A stretch of DNA of 64,000 nt from Ruegeria_C sp041537905 (GTDB lineage Bacteria; Pseudomonadota; Alphaproteobacteria; Rhodobacterales; Rhodobacteraceae), in the NCBI RefSeq assembly GCF_041537905.1, contig NZ_JBGRUO010000012.1, positions 80,862-144,861 on the forward strand, given 5' to 3'. Positions 33,458 through 41,832 of this stretch are shown here, in pieces (the stretch's first letter is position 1; each line of letters opens with the position of its first letter). Under the pieces are notes generated by a model. That model had not been told where the DNA came from. It worked only from the letters and a program-made list of their open reading frames with translations, and searched no databases. Position numbers and translations under genes: made by a program.

Positions 33458-33908
33458 ACCCAAGCACGCGGCTCATGAGCATGTAGCGCTCGCGAGGTTT
33501 GAACCCGCTGCGCAGATAGAGTTTCTGCGCGGCGGAATCTTCGCGGTCGACCTCAAGATGGACCGCCTTGATCCCCCCTGTCGCAAGCGCTTTTGGCAGC
33601 TCCAGCAGGGTTTCGCTGGCGATGCCGCGCCGTCGGACCGCAGGGCGGATGTAGATCTCATCCACAAACGCATCCATGCCGCCAAATTCCACCGACCAGC
33701 CGAAGGTCAGAATGATGTAACCCAGTGGCGCGCGGGCCGGGCCGATCAGATAGATGCAGCCATGGGGGATGCCCTCAAGCAGCGGTTGCAGGGCCGTTTC
33801 GCGCTGTTCGGGCGACTGGTCAATGCCAACCTCGGCGTGAAACGCCGCGACAAGGCCCATCAGCCGGGCCAGATCATCGGGCTGGGCGAGGCGGAGTTGC
33901 GCGCTCAT
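33456..33908 (-). CDS. GNAT family N-acetyltransferase
   Basis: This 150-aa acetyltransferase has motif A VRRRGIASETLLELP (R/Q-x-x-G-x-A) at about residues 91-105, preceded by AFVDEIYIRP and followed by HLEVDREDSAAQKLYLRSGF. Its substrate is unknown. The start overlaps the stop of the GrpB-family gene (ATGA), and GGAG lies 8 nt upstream, so it is the last gene of a coupled three-gene unit. Confidence 0.85.
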   Translation of the reverse strand: MSAQLRLAQPDDLARLMGLVAAFHAEVGIDQSPEQRETALQPLLEGIPHGCIYLIGPARAPLGYIILTFGWSVEFGGMDAFVDEIYIRPAVRRRGIASETLLELPKALATGGIKAVHLEVDREDSAAQKLYLRSGFKPRERYMLMSRVLG

Positions 33909-34417
33909 GTCTGACGCTCCAATGCTGTGCGTTCGGTTTTGTCGATCCAGCCGGATTTGCACGCGCCATAAGCCCTATGATCGCCCGGATGCAGGGCAGC
34001 GCATCTGGCCTTGACCGAGGTATAAGCCGCCCTGAGAGCTGCGTTCTGACGCAGCGCGTCGCGGAAGGCAAGATGGCGTGTGATTTCCGGTGATCCGGTG
34101 GCGAAACAATGCGCCTGAACCAGCCGTTTGCCGGTTTGCGGGTCGTCCCGACGCACATAGCGCCGCCCCGGCAGGCCGAGCGCCCCCATCCCTTCATAGC
34201 CAAGTGCTTCGATGTGGTGGCGCGCGTTGTCGCAGGCATCAGGCTGCTCGAACACCGGCAGCAGATCGATGATCGGCTTGGCGGGTAGGCCCGGCACCGA
34301 GGTCGAACCGATATGATGGATCGTGATCAGGCCTTGCAGCTCCGCTTTGCGCCAGCGTTCGGCCTCGGCCTGCGCTTGGGCGGGCCAGGTCGGATCAGGG
34401 GCCGAAAGCAGGCTCAT
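33905..34417 (-). CDS. GrpB/UPF0157 family protein (nucleotidyltransferase fold)
   Basis: This 170-aa protein is of the GrpB family, which shares the polymerase-beta-like nucleotidyltransferase fold. The hallmark IHHIGSTSVPGLPAKPIIDLLPVF (about residues 33-56) gives the GS motif and D/D metal site. The second part has HCFATGSPEITRHLAFRDALR. The activity is uncertain; some members are fused to dephospho-CoA kinase. It overlaps both neighbours by 4 bp (ATGA). Confidence 0.88.
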   Translation of the reverse strand: MSLLSAPDPTWPAQAQAEAERWRKAELQGLITIHHIGSTSVPGLPAKPIIDLLPVFEQPDACDNARHHIEALGYEGMGALGLPGRRYVRRDDPQTGKRLVQAHCFATGSPEITRHLAFRDALRQNAALRAAYTSVKARCAALHPGDHRAYGACKSGWIDKTERTALERQT

Positions 34418-35355
34418 AACCGGGCCAGACGCTCGGTCAGCAGGTCAAAGAACCCATCCGCGTCGATCTCGCCCATGAACATCGCGTTGGCTGGACGGTC
34501 GGTGACGCCCCACCAATCGGCCACTGTCATGCCGAGGGTCAGTTCGGACTGGGTTTCGATTTCCACATTGATATGGCGGCCGGAGAACAGCTCGGGGCGG
34601 ATCAGATAGGCGGTCACGCAGGGATCATGCAGCGGCGCGCCGTCGGAGCCGTATTTTTCCTTGTCGAAGCGTTCGAAAAAGTCCGTCATCTCAGCCACGG
34701 CATGCCCGATTTTGCTGTTCAGCGCACGGAAGGCGTCGTTGCGGTGCGGCGTGACCAGCGCGTCATGGGTGACATCCAGTGGCATTACCACGATAGGGAT
34801 GCCGGATTTAAACACGATATCAGCGGCTTCAGGGTCGACATAAATGTTGAATTCAGCGGCGGGTGTGATGTTGCCGACCTCAAAATAGGCACCCCCCATC
34901 AACACGATCTCCTGCACGCGCGGGATGATATCGGGGGCCCGCTGAAAGGCGGTCGCAATATTGGTCAGCGGTCCCAGCGGGCAGAGCGTGACTGTGCCCG
35001 CTTCTTCGCGGCGCAAGGTGTCGATGATGAAATCGACCGCGTGGCCCTCGGCCAATGGCATCACCGGATCAGGCAGCACAGGCCCGTCAAGGCCGGTTTT
35101 GCCATGCACATGTTCCGCCGTGACCAGCTTGCGGTGGAGCGGCGCGTCGCAGCCCGCAAAGACCGGCACATCAGGATGGCCCGCCAACTCGCAGACGATG
35201 CGGGCGTTTTTTGCGGTCAGCGGTAGCGGCACGTTGCCTGCAACGGCAGTGATTCCCAGCACATCAATCTCGTCGGGGCTTGCCAGCGCCAGCAGGATCG
35301 CAACCGCGTCATCCTGTCCGGGGTCGGTGTCGATGATGATCTTGCGGGCGGTCAT
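34414..35355 (-). CDS. Inosine-uridine preferring nucleoside hydrolase
   Basis: This enzyme cleaves the N-glycosidic bond of ribonucleosides. The 313-aa protein carries the calcium-binding cluster DTDPGQDDA (residues 9-17), CPLGPLTNIA, the conserved VLMGGAYFEVGNITPAAEFNI segment and the C-terminal catalytic HDPC. The length is typical. It is first in a unit with the GrpB-like and GNAT genes, sharing ATGA overlaps, which suggests a nucleoside salvage context. mazG follows upstream on the same strand, 88 bp away. Confidence 0.93.
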   Translation of the reverse strand: MTARKIIIDTDPGQDDAVAILLALASPDEIDVLGITAVAGNVPLPLTAKNARIVCELAGHPDVPVFAGCDAPLHRKLVTAEHVHGKTGLDGPVLPDPVMPLAEGHAVDFIIDTLRREEAGTVTLCPLGPLTNIATAFQRAPDIIPRVQEIVLMGGAYFEVGNITPAAEFNIYVDPEAADIVFKSGIPIVVMPLDVTHDALVTPHRNDAFRALNSKIGHAVAEMTDFFERFDKEKYGSDGAPLHDPCVTAYLIRPELFSGRHINVEIETQSELTLGMTVADWWGVTDRPANAMFMGEIDADGFFDLLTERLARL

Positions 35356-35443
35356 GTGCGGCTCCTGTCAGGTGCGGCGGGACAGTCGCATCGGGGCCGT
35401 GCCCTGTCCAGAGGGCGTCTGCGGTACAAGCCGGGAACCGCCA

Positions 35444-36277
35444 TCAAGCGGTCTGCCGTGCCGCCTGCTTTTCTTCGTTTTTGACGTCATCCCAAAGCGC
35501 ATCCATCTCGGCCAGATCGCTTTCGGACGGGGTTCTGCCTCGCTGCGCCAGCCGGTCTTCGACGGCGGCAAAGCGGCGGGTGAACTTGGCATTGGTGCGG
35601 CGCAGGGCGGCCTCTGGTTCGATACCCAGATGGCGGCCCAGATTGACCATCACAAACAGCAGATCGCCGAACTCATCCTCCAACGCATCCGGGTCCTTGG
35701 CGGCGCGCGCCTCTTCCAGTTCGGCGGCCTCTTCGGTGATCTTGGCCAGCACATGGCTGGCATCGGGCCAGTCAAATCCCACGCGGGCGGCGCGTTTCTG
35801 CAGCTTATGGGCCCGCAACAAGGCGGGCAGATTGGCGGCAACCCCGTCCAGTGCGCCTTTCTGTTCCTTGCCCGCGCGCTCGGCCGCCTTGATGGTTTCC
35901 CAGTCCAGCGTCTGCTGTTCGGCCGATTTGTCACGGGATTCGTCGCCGAAAACATGCGGATGGCGGGCGACCATCTTGTCCGACATGGTGCGCACCACGT
36001 CCTGAAAGGTGAAATGGCCCGCCTCGCTTGCCATCTGCGCGTGAAAGACCGACTGGAACAGCAAATCGCCCAGCTCGCCTTTCAACTCGTCCCAGGCCTC
36101 GCGTTCGATGGCGTCCGCGACCTCATAGGCCTCTTCGATCGTGTAGGGGGCGATGGTCGCGAAATCCTGTTCGATGTCCCAGGGACAGCCGGTCTCGGGA
36201 TCGCGCAGGCGGCGCATGATTTCCAGCAGGCGCTCGATCCCGGCATCGCTGTCATTGATCAAAGTATTATCTGTCAT
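35444..36277 (-). CDS. mazG: Nucleoside triphosphate pyrophosphohydrolase MazG
   Basis: MazG hydrolyses (d)NTPs to the monophosphate and pyrophosphate, cleansing the nucleotide pool. The 277-aa protein has two MazG domains. The first has LRDPETGCPWDIEQ, EEAYEVADAI and GELGDLLFQSVFHA; the second has EEAAELEEA and EDEFGDLLFVMVNLGRHLGI. These supply the four acidic Mg ligands of each helix bundle. ATG 36277 is chosen by homologue length; its ribosome-binding site is weak. It is divergent from the amidohydrolase. Confidence 0.93.
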   Translation of the reverse strand: MTDNTLINDSDAGIERLLEIMRRLRDPETGCPWDIEQDFATIAPYTIEEAYEVADAIEREAWDELKGELGDLLFQSVFHAQMASEAGHFTFQDVVRTMSDKMVARHPHVFGDESRDKSAEQQTLDWETIKAAERAGKEQKGALDGVAANLPALLRAHKLQKRAARVGFDWPDASHVLAKITEEAAELEEARAAKDPDALEDEFGDLLFVMVNLGRHLGIEPEAALRRTNAKFTRRFAAVEDRLAQRGRTPSESDLAEMDALWDDVKNEEKQAARQTA

Positions 36278-36341
36278 TGCGGCGGCCCCTGTTCCGGTGT
36301 CTGATGCATCAATTCCCGACGTTGACGCAGGAGTCCACCCC

Positions 36342-37508
36342 ATGCCCGTTGTAAACCGCATCGCCGATTATGCGAGCGACATGACGGCATGGCGTCAGCA
36401 TCTGCACCGCATCCCGGAACTGGGGCTGGACTGCCCCAAGACCTCGGCTTTTGTGGCGGAGAAGCTGCGGGAGTTCGGGGTGGATGAGCTGCATGAGGGC
36501 ATCGCGCGCACCGGGCTTGTTGCGATCATCAACGGGCGCGGCGACGGGCCAACCATCGCGCTGCGCGCCGATATGGACGGGTTGCCGATCACTGAGGCGA
36601 CGGGGCTCGACTATGCCTCGGAGCATGAGGGGCGGATGCATGCCTGCGGCCATGACGGCCATACCACGATGTTGCTGGGGGCCGCGCGCTATCTGGCCGA
36701 GACACGCAACTTCGCAGGCCGCGTCGCGCTGATCTTTCAGCCCGCCGAAGAGTCCGGCGGCGGAGCAGAAATCATGGTGCAGGAGGGCATCATGGATCGG
36801 TTCGACATCAGCGAAGTTTACGCGTTGCACAACGCGCCGGGCTTTGACGAAGGCGGGTTTTACACCACACCCGGACCGATCATGGCCGCGGTGGATACCT
36901 TTCACGTGCATGTGCAGGGCGTTGGCGGGCACGGGGCCATGCCGCATGAGACCCGCGACCCGGTGATGGCCGCTTGTGGCATCGCGCAAGCGTTTCAGAC
37001 CATTGTCAGCCGCAATCACTACGCTCTGGATGATCTGGTGGTCTCGGTGACGCAGATCCACGCCGGGACGGTGGACAATGTGATCCCCGATACCGCTTAT
37101 CTGAACGGCACCATCCGCACCTTCGACCCGGCGGTGCAGGCGATGGTGCGGCAACGGATGGAGCAGATCGTGGCCGGGCAGGCGGCCAGTTACGGGGTCG
37201 AGGCCACTCTGGACTATCAGATCGGATATCCCGCAACCATCAACCACCCCGACAAGACGCGGTTTGCCGTCGGTGTTGCGGGCGACGTCTCGGGCGCGCA
37301 TCGGGTGATCCCGGATACGGGGCGTGAGATGGGGGCAGAGGACTTCTCTTACATGCTACAGGCCCGGCCCGGCGCTTATCTGTTTCTGGGACAGGGCGAG
37401 AGCGCGGGGCTGCACCATCCTGAATATGATTTCAACGATCAGGTGGCACCGATCGGGGCGTCGTTCTTCGCCCGTCTGGTCGAAACGGCGCAACCGCTGG
37501 CGCGGTAG
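36342..37508 (+). CDS. M20 family amidohydrolase (hippurate hydrolase-like)
   Basis: This 388-aa zinc aminoacylase/carboxypeptidase of peptidase family M20D hydrolyses N-acyl amino acids. Metal motifs are HACGHDGH (100-107, with C102 and H104), PAEESGGGAE (catalytic Glu pair near 137-138), YALHNAPG and a final LHHPEYDFND. A dimerisation domain occupies about 185-295. ATG 36342 has AGGAG 8 nt upstream. It is 16 bp upstream of the agmatinase gene, so it likely shares its transcript and substrate pathway. Confidence 0.9.
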   Translation: MPVVNRIADYASDMTAWRQHLHRIPELGLDCPKTSAFVAEKLREFGVDELHEGIARTGLVAIINGRGDGPTIALRADMDGLPITEATGLDYASEHEGRMHACGHDGHTTMLLGAARYLAETRNFAGRVALIFQPAEESGGGAEIMVQEGIMDRFDISEVYALHNAPGFDEGGFYTTPGPIMAAVDTFHVHVQGVGGHGAMPHETRDPVMAACGIAQAFQTIVSRNHYALDDLVVSVTQIHAGTVDNVIPDTAYLNGTIRTFDPAVQAMVRQRMEQIVAGQAASYGVEATLDYQIGYPATINHPDKTRFAVGVAGDVSGAHRVIPDTGREMGAEDFSYMLQARPGAYLFLGQGESAGLHHPEYDFNDQVAPIGASFFARLVETAQPLAR

Positions 37509-37524
37509 GGAAGGGGGTTCGGGG

Positions 37525-38487
37525 ATGGCGCTGGAAGATGCAAAAAATCAGGTGGATGAGGCCTTTACCCGCACCGATCTGCGCGGGCCTTCGTTCGAGA
37601 ACACCTTTGGCGGGGCAACGTCGTTTCTGCGGCGCAAATACACCAAGGATTTGCGCGGGGTCGATATCGCGGTGACCGGCGTGCCCTTCGATCAGGCGGC
37701 CACCAACCGGCCCGGCACCCGGCTGGGCCCGCGCGCGATCCGCGAGGCCAGCGCTCTGCAATCACCCGATGCGCCTTATGGCTGGCCGTTTGACGCGCTG
37801 AGCGAGCTGGCCATCGTCGACTATGGCGATGTCGCCTTCGATTATGCCAATGTGCCCGCCTTTCCCGACACGGTCAGCGATCATATCCGGGCTATTCTGG
37901 AGGCCAACGTGGCCTCGGTCACTTTGGGGGGAGATCATTATATCAGCTTCCCGATCCTCAAGGCTTATGCCGAAAAATACGGGCCGATGTCGCTGCTGCA
38001 GTTCGATGCCCATACCGACACCTGGGCTGACGACGACATGAGCCGTGTCGATCATGGCACCATGTTCTACAAGGCGGTGAAATCGGGGCTGGTGGACCCG
38101 GCGCGTTCGGTTCAGGTGGGGATCAGGACCACCAATGACGACACGCTGGGCGTCAACATCATCGACGCGCGCGAGGTCTATGAGGCCGGGCCAGCGGCAA
38201 CAGCGCGCAAGATCAAGGACATTCTGGGCGATCACCCGGTCTATCTGAGCTTTGATATCGACGGGTTGGACCCGGCCTTTGCGCCCGGCACCGGCACCCC
38301 GGTCTGGGGCGGGATGAGCTCGATCCAGGCCTCGATCATCCTGCGCGACATTGCCGGGATCAACATCAAAGGCGGCGACGTAGTCGAGGTCTCGCCCCCC
38401 TTCGACACCACCGGAGCCACGGCCATCGCCGGCGCCCATATCGCCACCGAGATTATCTGCCTGCTGGGATGGAACAAACGGACATGA
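37525..38487 (+). CDS. speB: Ureohydrolase, agmatinase-like
   Basis: This arginase-family enzyme releases urea from a guanidino compound using two Mn ions. The 320-aa sequence carries every metal ligand: H138 (GGDH), D161-H163-D165 (FDAHTDTW) and SFDIDGLDP near 245-250, followed by the APGTGTP loop. Length and N-terminal segment fit agmatinase (agmatine to putrescine plus urea). It lies between the M20 amidohydrolase and a second ureohydrolase, indicating guanidino-compound breakdown. The exact substrate is inferred. Confidence 0.85.
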   Translation: MALEDAKNQVDEAFTRTDLRGPSFENTFGGATSFLRRKYTKDLRGVDIAVTGVPFDQAATNRPGTRLGPRAIREASALQSPDAPYGWPFDALSELAIVDYGDVAFDYANVPAFPDTVSDHIRAILEANVASVTLGGDHYISFPILKAYAEKYGPMSLLQFDAHTDTWADDDMSRVDHGTMFYKAVKSGLVDPARSVQVGIRTTNDDTLGVNIIDAREVYEAGPAATARKIKDILGDHPVYLSFDIDGLDPAFAPGTGTPVWGGMSSIQASIILRDIAGINIKGGDVVEVSPPFDTTGATAIAGAHIATEIICLLGWNKRT

Positions 38488-39041
38488 AGCGGCGGAATGT
38501 GTTGATATGGGCGGCTATCGTCGTTGTTGGCTTGCCCACGGGATATTTTGCCCGAGACTACCTGAACCAACCTGAAGATCGCGCGCAGGCGGCGATGCGC
38601 CTATTCGAGAAATATTGTGTACCTTTGACCGACGGGCAGTTGGTTCGTCCCGATAGCTCACTAACCCGCCTTAACCTGACGGGTGAATTGGCCTGGGCGG
38701 AACCGGAGGCGCTGATACTTCTTCGATTGGCCGATTCCGGGTGTTCTGTTTCGGATATGTTGCAGCCCTTGAAGCCAGAGGAGCGACACTCGCTTGGCGT
38801 CGGTGTGGTTAAGCTCATCGAAAGAGAATTGCCCATCCTGACGCCGGATCACAATCATGGATTGGATAGTTGGGCTGAGTTCAAGGTATGGGCAAGCCAT
38901 CCGATAAGAGACAACAGGCGCTGGGGCATAACACTCTATCGCGTATCTTCAGATGAAGATTCAGAAACCGCGTTAAGTCTCTCTTATCCAAAGAATGATG
39001 TTGTTTCAAAAAATTTGCGCGAACTTGAAACGAGTTCATAG
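38484..39041 (+). CDS. Hypothetical membrane-anchored protein between two ureohydrolase genes
   Basis: This 185-aa protein begins MKRRNVLIWAAIVVVGLPTG, a single N-terminal membrane anchor or uncleaved signal, with the rest predicted outside the cytoplasm (DHNHGLDSWAEFKVWASHP, acidic and Ser-rich C terminus). I recognise no domain. Its ATG overlaps the speB stop (ATGA). The second half has more A/T-ending codons (AGA, ATA) than its neighbours, hinting at acquisition. An ATG five codons upstream (38469) is an alternative start. Confidence 0.6.
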   Translation: MKRRNVLIWAAIVVVGLPTGYFARDYLNQPEDRAQAAMRLFEKYCVPLTDGQLVRPDSSLTRLNLTGELAWAEPEALILLRLADSGCSVSDMLQPLKPEERHSLGVGVVKLIERELPILTPDHNHGLDSWAEFKVWASHPIRDNRRWGITLYRVSSDEDSETALSLSYPKNDVVSKNLRELETSS

Positions 39042-39081
39042 GTCAAAGAGAAGACGTATCGAACTGCACCATGAGAAACTG

Positions 39082-40029
39082 ATGACTGACTTCAACCAAC
39101 CAATCAGCGGCAATGACCTGGCACGGTTTTCCGGGCCCAACACCTTCATGCGCCTGCCGCAGGCGACCAGTCTGGACGGGCTGGATGTGGCGGTGCTGGG
39201 CATTCCGATGGATATCGGCACCTCGTGGCGTTCGGGCACGCGGTTCGGACCCAAGCAGATCCGCGCCGAAAGCGCGATGATCCGGCCCTACAATATGGCC
39301 ACCGGCGCGGCACCCTTTGACAGCTTGCAGATTGCCGATATCGGCGATCTGGCGATCAACACGTTTTCGCTGGCCGACAGTCTGCGGATCATCGAGGAGA
39401 GCTACGGCGCGATCCTCACCGATAACGTGATCCCGGTGGCGATGGGGGGCGATCACTCGATCACCCTACCGATCCTGCGCGCCATCGCAGCCAAACACGG
39501 CCCCGTGGCGCTGGTCCACGTGGATGCCCATGCCGACGTGAATGACGATATGTTCGGCGAGCGCGAGACCCATGGCACCGTCTTTCGCCGCGCCTATGAA
39601 GAGGGGCTGATCCAGTCTGACCGGACCTATCAGATCGGCATTCGCGGCTCGGGCTATGCCGCGACGGATTTCACCGAGGCGCAGGGCTGGGGGTTCCGGC
39701 AAGTCCCGGCCTGGGACCTCTGGCACAAGAGCCTGGCCCCGCTGGGTGCCGAGATTGGCAAGGAGATCGGCGATAGGCCCGTTTATGTCACCTATGATAT
39801 CGACAGCCTTGACCCGGCCTATGCGCCCGGCACCGGCACGCCCGAGATCGGCGGGCTGACCACGCCGCAGGCGTTGGAGCTGATCCATGCGCTGAGCGGG
39901 GCCAACATTGTCGGCTGCGATCTGGTCGAGGTCTCGCCGCCCTATGATCCGTCGGGCAACACGGCGCTGACTGCGGCAAATCTTCTCTATGAGCTGATTT
40001 GCGTTCTGCCCGGTGTTGCGGCGCGTTAG
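39082..40029 (+). CDS. Ureohydrolase, guanidinobutyrase-like
   Basis: This second arginase-family enzyme has 315 aa. Metal ligands are H125 (GGDH), D148-H150-D152 (VDAHADVN) and the C-terminal TYDIDSLDP with APGTGTPEIGG. The N-terminal NQPISGNDLARF and the segments GTRFGPKQIRAES, YNMATGAAPFD and IADIGDLAINTF resemble 4-guanidinobutyrase (GbuA) of Pseudomonas more than agmatinase. It would convert 4-guanidinobutyrate to GABA plus urea (inferred). It sits 40 bp after the hypothetical gene. Confidence 0.83.
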   Translation: MTDFNQPISGNDLARFSGPNTFMRLPQATSLDGLDVAVLGIPMDIGTSWRSGTRFGPKQIRAESAMIRPYNMATGAAPFDSLQIADIGDLAINTFSLADSLRIIEESYGAILTDNVIPVAMGGDHSITLPILRAIAAKHGPVALVHVDAHADVNDDMFGERETHGTVFRRAYEEGLIQSDRTYQIGIRGSGYAATDFTEAQGWGFRQVPAWDLWHKSLAPLGAEIGKEIGDRPVYVTYDIDSLDPAYAPGTGTPEIGGLTTPQALELIHALSGANIVGCDLVEVSPPYDPSGNTALTAANLLYELICVLPGVAAR

Positions 40030-40086
40030 GCTGGGTGGGGCCACAAAGGTCACAACCATAAGGAAGCAGGCTTGGGACGGATCGCG

Positions 40087-40491
40087 ATGTTGATTTGGGT
40101 GCTGTTGATCGCCGTCGTGGTTGTCCTGGGCTATATTCGCCTTGCGCCGTCGGACGTGACAGAGTGGCATGTAGCCCCGATTGGGGACAGCGATGCCGAT
40201 ACGCGCGGCAGCGTGCTGCGGGTGTTGCAGACGGGCCCGGAGGCACTGAAGCAGTTCGATGAGGTGGCCCGCGCCGATCCGGCCACCAAGGTTCTGGCCG
40301 GATCACTGGATCAGGGGATGATCAGCTATATCACCCGCAGCAAGGTCTTCGGCTTTCCCGACTACACCACGGCGCATCAACAGGGTGAGACGCTGCGCAT
40401 CTATGCAAGGCTGCGCTTTGGCCGATCGGATTTCGGCGTGAATCGCGCGCGGGTCGAGGCCTGGATCGCGCAGATGCCGTCAGGAGGATAG
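40087..40491 (+). CDS. DUF1499 family protein
   Basis: This 134-aa protein has an N-terminal membrane helix (MLIWVLLIAVVVVLGYIRLAP) and a DUF1499-like periplasmic domain (AGSLDQGMISYITRSKVFGFPDYTTAH, then LRIYARLRFGRSDFGVNRARVEAWI). The family has no established function. ATG 40087 is preferred to an in-frame TTG at 40072. Its last 12 bp overlap the convergent small cysteine-rich gene. Confidence 0.75.
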   Translation: MLIWVLLIAVVVVLGYIRLAPSDVTEWHVAPIGDSDADTRGSVLRVLQTGPEALKQFDEVARADPATKVLAGSLDQGMISYITRSKVFGFPDYTTAHQQGETLRIYARLRFGRSDFGVNRARVEAWIAQMPSGG

Positions 40492-40713
40492 GCAGCCCTT
40501 CTGAACCTCGCGCCACATCGGCACGTTCAGCGACATCTGGCATTGTGCCATGAACATACGCCCATCGACCCGCATACAGATGGTCTGGCCCAGCTCGATC
40601 CGGGATCCGCTTTTGTCGGTGCAATAACAGTCCTGAACCTTGCCTCCGGGGCCTGTGACATCGGCCAGAACCGGGCTCGCGATCAGTAGAAAAACAAGTA
40701 GGTGTCGTGTCAT
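40480..40713 (-). CDS. Small secreted cysteine-rich protein
   Basis: This 77-aa protein has a Sec signal peptide (MTRHLLVFLLIASPVLA) followed by a mature domain of about 60 residues with five cysteines: CYC pair, then QTICMRV, MAQCQM and QKGC. A periplasmic, disulfide-bonded fold is likely, with one Cys left unpaired. Function unknown. It converges with the DUF1499 gene and overlaps its 3' end by 12 bp. Confidence 0.6.
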   Translation of the reverse strand: MTRHLLVFLLIASPVLADVTGPGGKVQDCYCTDKSGSRIELGQTICMRVDGRMFMAQCQMSLNVPMWREVQKGCLSS

Positions 40714-40776
40714 GGCGGGAAGCCTAGCACAGTCTAACCCCTTGACCAAAGCCCCGCGATATCGGACACCGCCGGG

Positions 40777-41832
40777 ATGGTTCCTGAAGAACGACTAGAA
40801 CAGATTACCCAAAGGTTTCAGTACCTCGAAGCGGCCATGGCCGATGGCGCGGCGGGCGGTGACATTGCCCGGCTGGCCAAGGAATATTCCGATCTGAAGC
40901 CGGTGGTGGAACAGATCGCCGCCTGGCGTCAGATCCTGGCCGATCTGGCCGAGGCTGAGGCCATGCTGTCGGACCCCGACATGAAAGAACTGGCCGAAGA
41001 GGAACTGCCCGCCCTGCGTGACCAACTACCGCAGGCCGAACACGCGCTGCAACTGGCGCTGCTGCCCCGCGACGAGGCCGATGCGCGCGCCGCGATGCTG
41101 GAAATCCGCCCCGGCACGGGCGGGGATGAGGCGGCGTTGTTCGCCGGTGATCTCTTGCGCATGTATCAGCGCTTTTGCGAGGCGCGCGGCTGGAAGTTCG
41201 ACATTGTCGAGGAACAGGCCACCGAGTTGGGCGGCATCAAAGAAGTCGTGGTGCATATCAAGGGCGAGAATGTCTTTGCCCGGATGAAATACGAATCCGG
41301 CGTGCATCGGGTCCAGCGCGTGCCCAGCACCGAAAGCGGCGGGCGTATCCACACCTCTGCGGCGACTGTGGCGGTGCTGCCCGAGGCCGAGGATGTGGAT
41401 GTGCAGATCGACGCGGGCGACTTGCGGATCGACACGATGCGCAGTTCCGGGGCAGGGGGGCAGCATGTGAACACCACCGATTCCGCAGTGCGGATCACCC
41501 ATATCCCCAGCGGTATCGTGGTCACCAGCTCCGAGAAATCCCAGCACCGCAACCGCGAGATCGCGATGCAGGTGCTCAAGACCCGGCTCTATGATCTGGA
41601 ACGCCAGCGGATCGACAGCGAACGCTCGGCGGATCGCGCCAGTCAGGTGGGCTCGGGCGACCGGTCGGAACGCATCAGGACCTACAATTTTCCGCAAGGA
41701 CGGATGACCGATCACCGGATCAACCTGACGCTCTACAAGCTCGATCAGGTGATGCAGGGCGATCTGAACGAGGTGATCGACGCGCTGACCGCCGACGACC
41801 AGGCACGGTTGCTGGCCGAGATGGGCCAATGA
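40777..41832 (+). CDS. prfA: Peptide chain release factor 1
   Basis: RF1 terminates translation at UAA and UAG. The 351-aa protein has the peptidyl-tRNA hydrolysis motif GGQ at residues 227-229 (SSGAGGQHVNTTDSAVR), with the codon-recognition tripeptide as P-S-T in RVPSTESGGRIHTS (family pattern PxT). Q229 is the residue methylated by PrmC, encoded next with a 4-bp overlap (ATGA), so modifier and substrate are made together. Confidence 0.96.
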   Translation: MVPEERLEQITQRFQYLEAAMADGAAGGDIARLAKEYSDLKPVVEQIAAWRQILADLAEAEAMLSDPDMKELAEEELPALRDQLPQAEHALQLALLPRDEADARAAMLEIRPGTGGDEAALFAGDLLRMYQRFCEARGWKFDIVEEQATELGGIKEVVVHIKGENVFARMKYESGVHRVQRVPSTESGGRIHTSAATVAVLPEAEDVDVQIDAGDLRIDTMRSSGAGGQHVNTTDSAVRITHIPSGIVVTSSEKSQHRNREIAMQVLKTRLYDLERQRIDSERSADRASQVGSGDRSERIRTYNFPQGRMTDHRINLTLYKLDQVMQGDLNEVIDALTADDQARLLAEMGQ

